Notes under the pieces: model-generated | Told to the model about the DNA's origin: nothing | Databases searched by the model: none | Seen by the model: the letters and a program-made list of their open reading frames with translations, nothing else | Position numbers and translations under genes: made by a program | Origin: Chloroflexota bacterium | Lineage (GTDB): Bacteria; Chloroflexota; FW602-bin22; JAMCYS01 | Assembly: GCA_021847625.1 (NCBI GenBank) | Contig: JAJZQK010000216.1 | Coordinates: 1 to 6,240, forward strand | Direction of reading: 5' to 3' | DNA: 6,240 bases | Shown: positions 1 to 6,040 of the stretch, piece by piece | Layout: the number at the start of each line of letters is the position of its first letter | How positions within the stretch are numbered: the first letter of the stretch is position 1

Positions 1-1839
1 CGTCGTGCGGTCGACGATGCTCTGCCAGTCGTCCGTCATGCCGAACTCGGCGTACATCTGCGCGAGCGGCGGCTCCAGCATGGCGCGCTCCTCGGCGGGC
101 ATCCGGCCTTCAGGGTACGCCATCATCTCGAAGAGGCTCTGCAGGAAACTGATCTTCGCCGACACCGGCCGCTTCATGTCGTCGTCCAGACGCCTGAGGT
201 CGAAGGGCAGCAGGATCTCGCAGGGGTTGATGCGGTCCTCGGAGCCGGAGCCGAACCGCGCGTAGGTCCCCTGCAGGAGCTGCGTCCAGCGCTTGTAGTC
301 GATGGCCGGGCTCGGGTCGAGCACCATCACGTCCTGGTCTTGCGAGAAGAGGGCCTGCGTCGCCAGCACCTTCATAACGAAGGACTTGCCGCTACGGGTC
401 TTCGCCACGATCAGCAGGTGCGACGGGCTGTAGCGCATCGGGTCGATGATGACGGCGTTGCCCGTGGAGAGGTTCTGGCCCCACAGCTCGCCCTTGTCGT
501 GCAGCAGTTCGCCAGACGTGAACGGGAAGGTTGTCGATAGCGGCAGGGTCGGGATCGGGCGCACCCGGCGCAGGGTCGCGTTGCCGAGCGGCATGGTGGT
601 ACGAAAGGCGACAGCCTCTTCGAGCCAGGTCTCCCGCAAGAGGAGCGAGTAGCCGGCCGCATCCTGCTTCAGGAGGTTCACAGCCTCGCGCAGGTCTTCC
701 GGCGTGTCGGCGGTCAGCGTGACCATCAGGGTGACGTCAAACATGCGCTGCGTTCCGCGACCGAGCTCGTAGCGCAGAACCTCCGCGTCCTCCTGGCCGA
801 CCTCTGTCTGGATGTCCGCTCGAAGACCGCGCCTCGCCTGCCAGCGGGTGTTGGTATCGAGATCCACGAGCTTGCGCTGGATCTCCGCGACCGCCTTGGC
901 CGAGGAGATCGGCTCGACGTAGAAGGTGATGCGGCGACGCACGTTGCCGTGCGTGAAGTGCAGGAGGCGCTCCAGCCAGCCGTTCATCGCTCGCTCCGGG
1001 TACGCAACCACCACGAGGCTGGCCGAGAAGGAGCCGCCCAGCTCCAGGTGTCCGGGATGCTCGATCAGGGCGGGCGGCGAGATAACGTCGGCGAGACTCA
1101 CCGCGTTGAGAGAGAGCACGTCCCGCTCCTCCGGCGTCACGCTGAGGCGCAGCTCGCCGTTCTTGCGGCCACGCTTGGGCAGGTGCTTCTGCACGTCGGC
1201 GAGAGAGGGACCAGCGGTACGCTCTGGCTTCTTTTCCGCACCACGCCGCAGGACGGCGTTGAAGCCGCCCATGACTTCCGGGAGGCTCACGCGCGGCTGT
1301 CCGTAGCAGACCTGTAGGATAGCGCCGATGCGTTCCGGGGCGCACATCTTGGCCTTGAAGCCATTGACGGTGAGAAGCTGCAGCAGGCGCTTGGCATTCG
1401 ACTCGGCCTCCTGCCGCGTCGCACCGGTCAACGTCAGGACCGTGCTCTCCGCCAACACATGGCTCGCCAGGTCCTCAGCCATCTGCTTCTGCGCTTCCAC
1501 GAGCCGGCCGAGCGCTGTGTCGCCTTCGGCTACGTGCACGCTGTCCATCTGCTGCAGATAGCCACTGACGTCGGTGGGTTCGACGAACAGCGTCGCCTGC
1601 AGAAGCCACTTCTCGGGTAGGCCGTTCAAAACTCGAGCGTAGGCTTCCAGACGAGCGTCCTGCTCTTCGAGGGAGAGCATCGAGAAGAACTCGCCTTCCA
1701 CCTCGACCAGCGCCGCATGCACGCCGTCCTTGCGCTTGACGACAGATCCTTCGATGCCGGCAACGTCCACGAGGTTGTCGAGAGCCACTCGACTCGCCAC
1801 GGCGGATGCCTTTGAGTTGCCCTTGCCGAGACCGAGCAT
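1..1839 (-). CDS. VirB4-family conjugation ATPase (partial, C-terminus outside window)
   Basis: This is the cytoplasmic ATPase that energises type IV secretion channel assembly and DNA/protein transfer at the inner face of the membrane. An unbroken frame of 613 codons runs from ATG at 1839 through base 1, so the 3' end is missing. The N-terminal ~430 residues fit the VirB4/TraC/TraE scaffold region. The lead-in to the ATPase domain is seen at ~434-466 (FPFTSGELL, then GELWGQN, then NAVIIDP). The Walker A motif is AKTRSGKSF at residues 479-487; its first position is Ala rather than Gly, which I recall in some Gram-positive VirB4 proteins. VMVLDPS (~504-510) and INPCE (~537-541) follow, as usual after Walker A. 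Walker B lies beyond the window. AGGGGG (1854-1849), 9 nt upstream and overlapping the stop of the PrgI gene, supports the start. It is the last visible gene of the operon. Confidence 0.95.
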   Translation of the reverse strand, partial: MLGLGKGNSKASAVASRVALDNLVDVAGIEGSVVKRKDGVHAALVEVEGEFFSMLSLEEQDARLEAYARVLNGLPEKWLLQATLFVEPTDVSGYLQQMDSVHVAEGDTALGRLVEAQKQMAEDLASHVLAESTVLTLTGATRQEAESNAKRLLQLLTVNGFKAKMCAPERIGAILQVCYGQPRVSLPEVMGGFNAVLRRGAEKKPERTAGPSLADVQKHLPKRGRKNGELRLSVTPEERDVLSLNAVSLADVISPPALIEHPGHLELGGSFSASLVVVAYPERAMNGWLERLLHFTHGNVRRRITFYVEPISSAKAVAEIQRKLVDLDTNTRWQARRGLRADIQTEVGQEDAEVLRYELGRGTQRMFDVTLMVTLTADTPEDLREAVNLLKQDAAGYSLLLRETWLEEAVAFRTTMPLGNATLRRVRPIPTLPLSTTFPFTSGELLHDKGELWGQNLSTGNAVIIDPMRYSPSHLLIVAKTRSGKSFVMKVLATQALFSQDQDVMVLDPSPAIDYKRWTQLLQGTYARFGSGSEDRINPCEILLPFDLRRLDDDMKRPVSAKISFLQSLFEMMAYPEGRMPAEERAMLEPPLAQMYAEFGMTDDWQSIVDRTT

Positions 1840-1852
1840 TCGATCCGTCCCC

Positions 1853-2173
1853 CTAACGACTGCGAGGACGGTCGTTGACCGCCCCCGCGAAGTAGCTGGC
1901 TTTGCGCTCCCGTCTATAGAAGGCGACGGCACGTTGCAGCCATGTCACCGAACGGTCGCCGTGGAGGTCCATCGGGAACCGGACGAGGCCAAAGATACCG
2001 GCCAGGGTCATCGCCACGGCGATCTCGGGGATCTTCTCGACGATGGGAGCGTGGCCGGTCAGCGTCTTGAGCGAGAAGACGACCCCGACACCGAGGAAGA
2101 TGGCGCTCGGGGCGTCCAGGTTGCCAAGCCACTTGAACGACTGCCTGTAGTTCGCCGGGATCTTGACGTCCAT
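1853..2173 (-). CDS. PrgI-like / VirB3-like type IV secretion membrane protein
   Basis: This 106-residue protein is a small inner-membrane component that in Gram-positive conjugation systems lies directly before VirB4 and takes the place of VirB3. The start MDVKIPANYRQSFKWLG resembles the amphipathic N-terminus of PrgI-family proteins. Two hydrophobic segments follow, about residues 21-40 (ending near SLKTLTG) and 48-67 (EIAVAMTLAGIFGLVRF). The C-terminal third is soluble and basic, with an aromatic-rich TWLQRAVAFYRRERKASYF stretch typical of the family. The ATG at 2173 follows GGAG (2184-2181) by 7 nt. The stop is 13 nt before the VirB4 start and contributes to its ribosome binding site, so the two are probably translated together. 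The assignment rests on size, topology and position; sequence identity to named PrgI proteins was not tested. Confidence 0.85.
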   Translation of the reverse strand: MDVKIPANYRQSFKWLGNLDAPSAIFLGVGVVFSLKTLTGHAPIVEKIPEIAVAMTLAGIFGLVRFPMDLHGDRSVTWLQRAVAFYRRERKASYFAGAVNDRPRSR

Positions 2174-2188
2174 GAGCTTGCTCCACTC

Positions 2189-3922
2189 CTATGCGTAGCT
2201 GGTCGGGGCCGGCCGCGGGCCCCGCTGTTGTACGTGATCGCGGGCCTGCTGGTAGGCATTGGCGCCGTGGGGAGCACCCATGATGCGCTCCACCGTCTGC
2301 TGGTAAGCGACTTGGTAGGACTGATCGTAGTTCTCCTGTGCGGTGTCGTAGCTCCGTCTTGCTTCTTGATACTCCTTGGTATCGGGCGAGTGCGTTCGCC
2401 TCACCTGTTCGAACTGCTGTTGAGCGAACTGCATCGCCGTCTCCGAGCTCTGCACGATGGGGTTCTGGCGCACTACGGCGTCGTAGCCGAGAGCGCCGGC
2501 CCGTACGGCGTAACCATGCTCGGCATTTGCCGCACCGAAGCTGTGCGTGCGGGCGTCGGCGTGAAGTGCTGCCTGTCCCAAAGCCCGGCTCGGTTGCAGG
2601 ACCATCGAGGTGGCGCTCGACGCCCTGCGAGACACGGCACCGCTAACCGTCGAAGCTGCCCTGGCGGTGCCTGACCCGACGGTTCGTGCTGCCTGCGCCA
2701 CGCCGGGAGCCCTGTTCGCCACGGTGCTCCACAACTGCTGAGCCCCGCTAGTCACGGTCTGTCCGGTTTGGGTGTTCAAGGCACCACCGAGTACATGCCT
2801 TCCCGCCGCTACAGCTCTCTGCAGACCCCCACCCACCATGCCCGAGAGAGCGGTGGCAACAGGGCCGCTTCCGATGGGTCCCTTGTCAGCCCACTGGTTC
2901 AGCTTGTTCTGGCTGCGCTGCGCGACCGCTTCGGTCATCTTCCCCGCCGCCTGTCCGAGCGGCGTGATCTTGGCCGCCGTCATAGCTGCACGGCCGACCA
3001 TATAGCCGCCCGCCGCCGCCATCGCGAGCCCGCCGACACCTGCATGCCTGTGCCCGGTGATCGACTGGAGCATTTGCGGAGCCTTCGCCACCAGAGTCAT
3101 CGCGGCAAGCCCCATGAGCAGGCGCACGACGTCGTTGCCGAAACTCCCGTTCACATGCACGAGCTTGCCGCCGATGAAGAGCCACGCGATCCACCACATG
3201 ATCGCCATGGCGACCTGCGAGAAGACCGCGCCCATAGCCTCCGACCAGTTCCACTGCCACGCCTGCTTGTTACCCGTGATGGCGAACGCCGCCGTCAGCG
3301 GCAGAAGGCCCGTGTATACCACGAGGTCCACCATGCGCATGACCCAGACCACAACCGCCCAGACCATGAAGCCTGCCAGGATCAGCAGCATGCTTGGCCA
3401 GAGCCAGTTGGTCAGAATGGCCGCGACAACTCCCGCGCCTAACGTAGCGGCGTTTACCGACTGGAACTGGTAGCTCATCGCAAGGTTCACGAAGCCCGTC
3501 GTCACGGCGTTTGTGGCGTCAAGCAGCATACTGAGGAAGCCGTAGCCGCCGATCAGGACGAGAAGCCAGATGCCCACTCCCTCAAGGACATCGGCCCAGC
3601 CGGAGCGTGCAAACTGGCTTCTCCCGGCCATGCTGCCCCAGGTGTTCGTGAATGCCGCCCAGACGAGAGCGATAAGGGCCACGGCAACGCTCAGCGCCGC
3701 CATGAAGGTCCAGACCGTCTCAGCAGCGCCGGCCACGATGTTGCTGCCGTTCGCCGCCGGGGTCAAGGTGAACGGTTTGAAGATCGTCAACTTGAGCAGC
3801 ATTGTGACGATGCTGAAGACCGCCTTGGCCAACTCTGTGAGGATGAAGCCGATCGGCTTGACGATCAGCACCTGGAACACAGCTTGGAAGGCGGCACCGA
3901 TCTGCTGCAATACCCACTGCAT
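2189..3922 (-). CDS. VirB6/TrbL-like multi-pass channel protein with long soluble tail
   Basis: The 577-residue protein is a likely inner-membrane pore subunit of the transfer channel. Residues 1-50 form an amphipathic/hydrophobic entry (MQWVLQQIGAAFQAVF at the start). Strong membrane segments follow at about 66-92, 113-136, 163-194, 198-217, 233-252 and 264-280, with Trp-rich stretches such as MWWIAWLFIGG near 242-252. From about residue 285 to the end the chain is soluble, rich in Ala, Gly, Gln and Thr. It ends in a charged, Tyr/Gln-rich, helix-prone section (around EYQEARRSYDTAQENYDQSY). This layout is typical of VirB6/TrbL proteins, whose sequences diverge strongly. The start at 3922 is preceded by AAGGAG (3936-3931) with 8 nt spacing, inside the end of the upstream gene. 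Only 3 nt separate it from that gene's stop. Family assignment is from topology, size and position between pilin and PrgI/VirB4 genes. Confidence 0.85.
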   Translation of the reverse strand: MQWVLQQIGAAFQAVFQVLIVKPIGFILTELAKAVFSIVTMLLKLTIFKPFTLTPAANGSNIVAGAAETVWTFMAALSVAVALIALVWAAFTNTWGSMAGRSQFARSGWADVLEGVGIWLLVLIGGYGFLSMLLDATNAVTTGFVNLAMSYQFQSVNAATLGAGVVAAILTNWLWPSMLLILAGFMVWAVVVWVMRMVDLVVYTGLLPLTAAFAITGNKQAWQWNWSEAMGAVFSQVAMAIMWWIAWLFIGGKLVHVNGSFGNDVVRLLMGLAAMTLVAKAPQMLQSITGHRHAGVGGLAMAAAGGYMVGRAAMTAAKITPLGQAAGKMTEAVAQRSQNKLNQWADKGPIGSGPVATALSGMVGGGLQRAVAAGRHVLGGALNTQTGQTVTSGAQQLWSTVANRAPGVAQAARTVGSGTARAASTVSGAVSRRASSATSMVLQPSRALGQAALHADARTHSFGAANAEHGYAVRAGALGYDAVVRQNPIVQSSETAMQFAQQQFEQVRRTHSPDTKEYQEARRSYDTAQENYDQSYQVAYQQTVERIMGAPHGANAYQQARDHVQQRGPRPAPTSYA

Positions 3923-3925
3923 GGG

Positions 3926-4555
3926 CTAGTCTCCTTTCTCGATGGTTGCCGTACTGGGCGCCGCCCCCACCGGCTCGGCGCTGTCGGAGTTGAGGTGAGT
4001 GTCGTTGCCTTTCTTGAAGATCGCCCGGTACAACGCCTCAAAGGGCGTTTGCAAGCCGATCCTCGCGACCGTAAGGATCAGCACTACCAGGAAGCCCGCC
4101 TGGAGGGGCACTGCCCAGATCGCCTGCGCCCCCAGGACGATCTCGATGAGCCGCGTAAGCGTCATCTGGCCGATCGGGTGCAGCCACGCGAGGCCGTAGA
4201 TGCGGTCGGACCATGTTGCGATGGTCGCCTGGTAAGGCGCGAGCGGCGGGTAGATCTGCCCTGTGTCGATGCCGATGAGGACAAGAGAGACGAGGATCGG
4301 GAAGCCGTAGGTTAGCACGCGTAGCGCCCAGAAGATGGCGCCCGTCAGGGCGTTCCAACCGGCCTTCTTTGAGCGTGGGGGATCGCCGCGAAGTAGGACG
4401 TCCCAGGTCTGGACACCGGCCAGGCCGAGATCCAGGAGGAACTTTGCCCCGAGCCAAGCCAGCCCAAGCACAACCCACAGCGCAAACCCGTAGCCAGCCA
4501 GAATGGCCGCAACCAGAACGACCAGGAGGCCAAGAGCCAAAAGCGCCAGTGGCAT
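3926..4555 (-). CDS. Multi-pass membrane protein of unknown family in the T4SS operon
   Basis: I do not recognise this family. With the ATG at 4555 it has 209 residues, beginning MPLALLALGLLVVLV. Hydrophobic segments lie at about 1-23, 26-49, 73-94, 133-149 and 151-169. A loop between the second and third contains WDVLLRGDPPRSKKAGWN. The last ~40 residues are soluble and start with the basic ALYRAIFKKGN. A longer reading from GTG at 4606 adds 17 residues, but that codon lies inside the 3' arm of a very stable hairpin and has no ribosome binding site. The ATG at 4555 follows AAGGGG by 12 nt, a rather long spacing. The gene sits between the pilin and the VirB6-like protein, 3 nt from the latter, so a role as an extra membrane subunit of the channel, or a second VirB6-like or VirB8-like factor, is inferred from context only. 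Confidence 0.8.
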   Translation of the reverse strand: MPLALLALGLLVVLVAAILAGYGFALWVVLGLAWLGAKFLLDLGLAGVQTWDVLLRGDPPRSKKAGWNALTGAIFWALRVLTYGFPILVSLVLIGIDTGQIYPPLAPYQATIATWSDRIYGLAWLHPIGQMTLTRLIEIVLGAQAIWAVPLQAGFLVVLILTVARIGLQTPFEALYRAIFKKGNDTHLNSDSAEPVGAAPSTATIEKGD

Positions 4556-4567
4556 ACCGATCAGCGT

Positions 4568-4573
4568 CCCCTT
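4568..4573 (-). promoter_or_regulatory. Ribosome binding site deciding the start at 4555
   Basis: AAGGGG lies 12 nt upstream of the ATG at 4555. It is outside the preceding hairpin (4594-4625), whereas the alternative GTG at 4606 is buried in that hairpin, so this site favours the shorter protein. The spacing is longer than ideal. Confidence 0.5.
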
Positions 4574-4593
4574 ACGAAGCCGTCTACAGCGAG

Positions 4594-4625
4594 AGGGCCC
4601 CGCCACCTTGCGGCGGCAGGGCCCT
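4594..4625 (-). terminator. Stable GCAA-tetraloop hairpin after the pilin gene (attenuator or 3' stabiliser)
   Basis: Read on the minus strand, the arms AGGGCCCTGCCGCC and GGTGGCGGGGCCCT form a 14-bp stem closed by a GCAA loop. Twelve pairs are Watson-Crick and two are G-U wobbles, so nothing is unpaired. GCAA belongs to the GNRA class of very stable loops. The hairpin begins 5 nt after the pilin TAA. No T-run follows (CTCGCTGTAG), so it does not meet the form of a classical intrinsic terminator. Partial attenuation, or protection of the upstream pilin mRNA from 3' exonucleases, is more likely. The two wobbles would be A-C mismatches in the opposite-strand RNA, so the structure is more stable when transcribed with the operon. 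Confidence 0.8.
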
Positions 4626-4630
4626 GGTCG

Positions 4631-5020
4631 TTAGAGCGAGGCGATCCAGTTGACGATCTGGGGTGCAAACGCCGCGATCAGCAGGCCGACGATGGCCGCC
4701 ACCACGATCTCCTTCGCGCGGTCCTTGGAGCGCGGGTCATGGATGAAGTGGTTGACGAGTGCTGCGACAACCAGGGCGAGGAGCGCCGTGCCGCCCAGGA
4801 TGTCGCGCACGGTCGCAGCCACGTTCTCGAGCTCGTCGTTGATCTTCGTGCCTAGCGCGCCGCCTGTGCCGTAGCCGACCTTGCTGATCCCGACACCGCT
4901 CACGAACGCCGCCTCGGAGCCGACCAACACCAGCGGGAGCACCGCGAGCGCCACTCGGCCGACCTTGCGCCAGTTGATCTTCCGCAGAGTTCGGGACACG
5001 AACGAAACCAGACGCTTCAT
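4631..5020 (-). CDS. VirB2/TrbC-like type IV secretion pilin
   Basis: This 129-residue protein is the probable pilin or channel-lining subunit. It has a strongly basic N-terminus (MKRLVSFVSRTLRKINWRK), a hydrophobic segment at ~23-43, a Gly-rich linker (KVGYGTGGALGTK, 47-59), and membrane segments at ~74-93 and ~105-127. The short charged loop HDPRSKDRAKE (94-104) separates the last two, and APQIVNWI (119-126) closes the chain. A charged loop before a final helix ending in 'AP.I..WI' matches the VirB2-like pilins of Gram-positive systems as I know them. Processing could be by signal peptidase I after A37 (S-E-A) or by the neighbouring prepilin peptidase after G21 (K-V-G), but neither site is certain. 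The ATG at 5020 is chosen because GGGAGGAG lies 5 nt upstream; upstream in-frame starts would overlap the peptidase gene. Hairpins lie on both sides of the cistron. Confidence 0.78.
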   Translation of the reverse strand: MKRLVSFVSRTLRKINWRKVGRVALAVLPLVLVGSEAAFVSGVGISKVGYGTGGALGTKINDELENVAATVRDILGGTALLALVVAALVNHFIHDPRSKDRAKEIVVAAIVGLLIAAFAPQIVNWIASL

Positions 5021-5025
5021 GAGGA

Positions 5026-5033
5026 CTCCTCCC
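5026..5033 (-). promoter_or_regulatory. Strong ribosome binding site of the pilin gene
   Basis: GGGAGGAG lies 5 nt before the ATG at 5020. It is the best Shine-Dalgarno match in the window, fitting a highly translated pilin, and it fixes the start against the longer in-frame reading from TTG at 5134. Confidence 0.8.
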
Positions 5034-5060
5034 GCTCTAGTAGGAATGAGGGCACACCAA

Positions 5061-5097
5061 AGACTCGCCGCGTTGGATCCACCTCCCCGGCGAGTCT
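5061..5097 (-). other. Intergenic hairpin between prepilin peptidase and pilin genes
   Basis: A perfect 10-bp inverted repeat, AGACTCGCCG at 5061-5070 and CGGCGAGTCT at 5088-5097, encloses a 17-nt loop. On the minus-strand transcript the loop holds GGGGAGGTGG, a Shine-Dalgarno-like motif with no start codon at a useful distance, and the stem is followed by only a short T-run (CTTTGG). It may be a weak terminator of the upstream message, a processing site, or a 5' stabilising hairpin of a pilin-specific transcript. The sequence does not decide among these. Confidence 0.6.
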
Positions 5098-5101
5098 CCC
5101 A

Positions 5102-5107
5102 ATAATA
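5102..5107 (-). promoter_or_regulatory. Possible -10 box of an internal pilin promoter
   Basis: TATTAT on the minus strand is close to the -10 consensus and stands out in GC-rich surroundings, just after the prepilin peptidase stop codon. The nearest -35-like hexamer, TTGGTG at 5134-5129, is 21 nt away, longer than the usual 16-18 nt. If used, transcription would start at about the foot of the 5061-5097 hairpin. This is weak evidence from one hexamer. Confidence 0.25.
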
Positions 5108-5112
5108 CGGAG

Positions 5113-5547
5113 TCAGCGAAGCACCGCCCACCAAAGCAACGGAGTCAGCACCGAGCCAAAGGCGATGAAGGGACCGAATGGGAACCTCACCGCCGGACCA
5201 TGCCTGAGGGCGGTAGGCAGATGCCAGAGCACCGCGCCGAAGGCGGCAACGAGAATGGCCGCAGCCCCCACAAGGGGACCAAGGCCCAGCCCGACGACCG
5301 CTAGGTACTTGAGGTCGCCCATACCCATGCCGCCCGTGGCGACCCCCAACATGGCAACGATGGACAGCGCGCCAGCTCCGAGAAGGGACAGCCAGAGATG
5401 GCCGAAGATCACCGCGGCCAAAGCGAGCGCGATGGCGGCCGGAGCCAGCAGCCAGTTCGGAATGACCATGAGCTGCAGGTCGGTCGCGGTCGCGACGGTC
5501 CCCACCACCAGGAGCACCGCCACAACCGCCACCTCACCGATAGGCAT
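5113..5547 (-). CDS. A24-family prepilin peptidase (short, single-domain)
   Basis: This membrane aspartyl protease cuts leader peptides of type IV pilin-like or Flp-like precursors at the cytoplasmic face. The 144-residue chain is mostly hydrophobic, with about five to six membrane segments. Both family active-site aspartates are present: D23 in TDLQLMVIPN, and D78 in the GMGDLK form of the GxGD motif. The C-terminal FPFGPFIAFG (122-131) is also characteristic. The N-terminal Cys-rich methyltransferase domain of PilD-type enzymes is absent, so it resembles the short CpaA/TadV type. The ATG at 5547 follows GGAAGGAG (5563-5556) by 8 nt and overlaps the end of the transglycosylase frame by 14 nt, which implies translational coupling. 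Its place beside a VirB2-like pilin, rather than in a Tad or type IV pilus cluster, is unusual. The likely substrate is that pilin or a protein outside the window. Confidence 0.93.
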   Translation of the reverse strand: MPIGEVAVVAVLLVVGTVATATDLQLMVIPNWLLAPAAIALALAAVIFGHLWLSLLGAGALSIVAMLGVATGGMGMGDLKYLAVVGLGLGPLVGAAAILVAAFGAVLWHLPTALRHGPAVRFPFGPFIAFGSVLTPLLWWAVLR

Positions 5548-5989
5548 CGGGGAGGCTCCTTCCGGGCCGCTGCGGCGGCGGAGTCAGAACGGGAGCGCCA
5601 CGGTCGCCTTTCGTGCCGGTCGTCTTGCCTTGGGCCGGCCCCTTGCCGGGACCGGAGGTGTCAGAAGAGCCGGACTTCGGTGACGGACCGGCCGTGGTAG
5701 AGGTGGACGTCGCCGGCGTAGAGCCTTGCGGCACCGGGCCGCAGGTTTCGGCGGCGGAGTAGCCGGGCAGGAACTGCTGGTAGAAGGACATGACGTTGTT
5801 GACGTAGTGGTAGGTCTGCCCCTTGGCGAATTCCTGCACTGCCTTGTGCGTTTCGATCTTCGCCCAGTCCGTCGTGTCGTACTCGGCGACCCACTGTTCC
5901 GGGATGCCGGGACCGGCGTTGTAGGCCGCGGCGATGAGCGGGAGGTTGCCGGGGAACTGGTCCCACATCAGGTCGAGGTATTGGACGCC
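5534..5989 (-). pseudogene. Truncated SLT-type lytic transglycosylase (VirB1 role), 5' part missing
   Basis: The frame encodes the second half of a soluble lytic transglycosylase domain, the enzyme that locally cleaves peptidoglycan for channel passage. Recognisable is GVQYLDLMWDQFPGN, then AAYNAGPGIPEQW (YNAGPG at 5923-5906), then a helical stretch through YHYVNNVMSFYQQFLPGY. A Ser/Thr/Pro/Gly-rich tail of ~75 residues follows, such as a wall-spanning linker would have. The part of the domain that should carry the catalytic Glu and the GLMQ-like motif is absent, as is any signal peptide. The frame stays open upstream to an ATG at 6154, but that stretch is hydrophilic, unlike SLT, and is the reverse complement of a hydrophobic plus-strand segment. 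Homology ends at about 5990. It therefore looks like a gene broken by rearrangement or by a chimeric join. A functional short protein is less likely. Confidence 0.8.
5556..5563 (-). promoter_or_regulatory. Ribosome binding site of the prepilin peptidase gene
   Basis: GGAAGGAG lies within the last codons of the transglycosylase frame, 8 nt before the ATG at 5547. This supports both the chosen start and translation of the peptidase independently of the broken upstream gene. Confidence 0.75.
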
Positions 5990-6040
5990 GCACCTGCTGC
6001 CTTCCGTCTTCGGCGGACGCCTTTTCGGTGGCGTTGCGCC

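Noticed and set aside
361..420. Inactive VirB4 because the first Walker A position is Ala
   Set aside because: The essential GKS is intact, and Ala at the first position is, as far as I know, found in active Gram-positive VirB4-like ATPases.
737..1345. Minus-strand open frame of 202 codons within the VirB4 region
   Set aside because: It is an out-of-frame shadow, rich in Arg, Ala, Gly and Pro. The true VirB4 frame runs uninterrupted through the same bases and carries the family motifs.
1730..2674. Plus-strand open frame of 314 codons opposite the VirB4 start, PrgI-like and VirB6-like genes
   Set aside because: It spans three good minus-strand genes and their junctions, has no recognisable domain, and its composition (Arg/Asp/Leu-rich, low in membrane or motif signals) fits antisense of GC-rich coding sequence.
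2768..3473. Plus-strand frames opposite the VirB6-like gene
   Set aside because: They mirror membrane-helix coding on the other strand, giving His/Arg-rich or Thr/Met-rich nonsense, and have no convincing ribosome binding site or domain.
4556..4606. GTG at 4606 as the start of the unknown membrane protein
   Set aside because: The codon lies in the 3' arm of the stable post-pilin hairpin without a ribosome binding site. ATG at 4555 follows AAGGGG and gives a normal membrane-protein N-terminus.
4594..4625. Classical rho-independent terminator
   Set aside because: The stem is strong but no T-run follows on either strand, and tightly packed operon genes continue downstream.
5021..5134. Longer pilin reading from TTG at 5134
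   Set aside because: It overlaps the prepilin peptidase gene and crosses the hairpin. The ATG at 5020 has the strongest ribosome binding site in the window and gives a normal basic-hydrophobic start.
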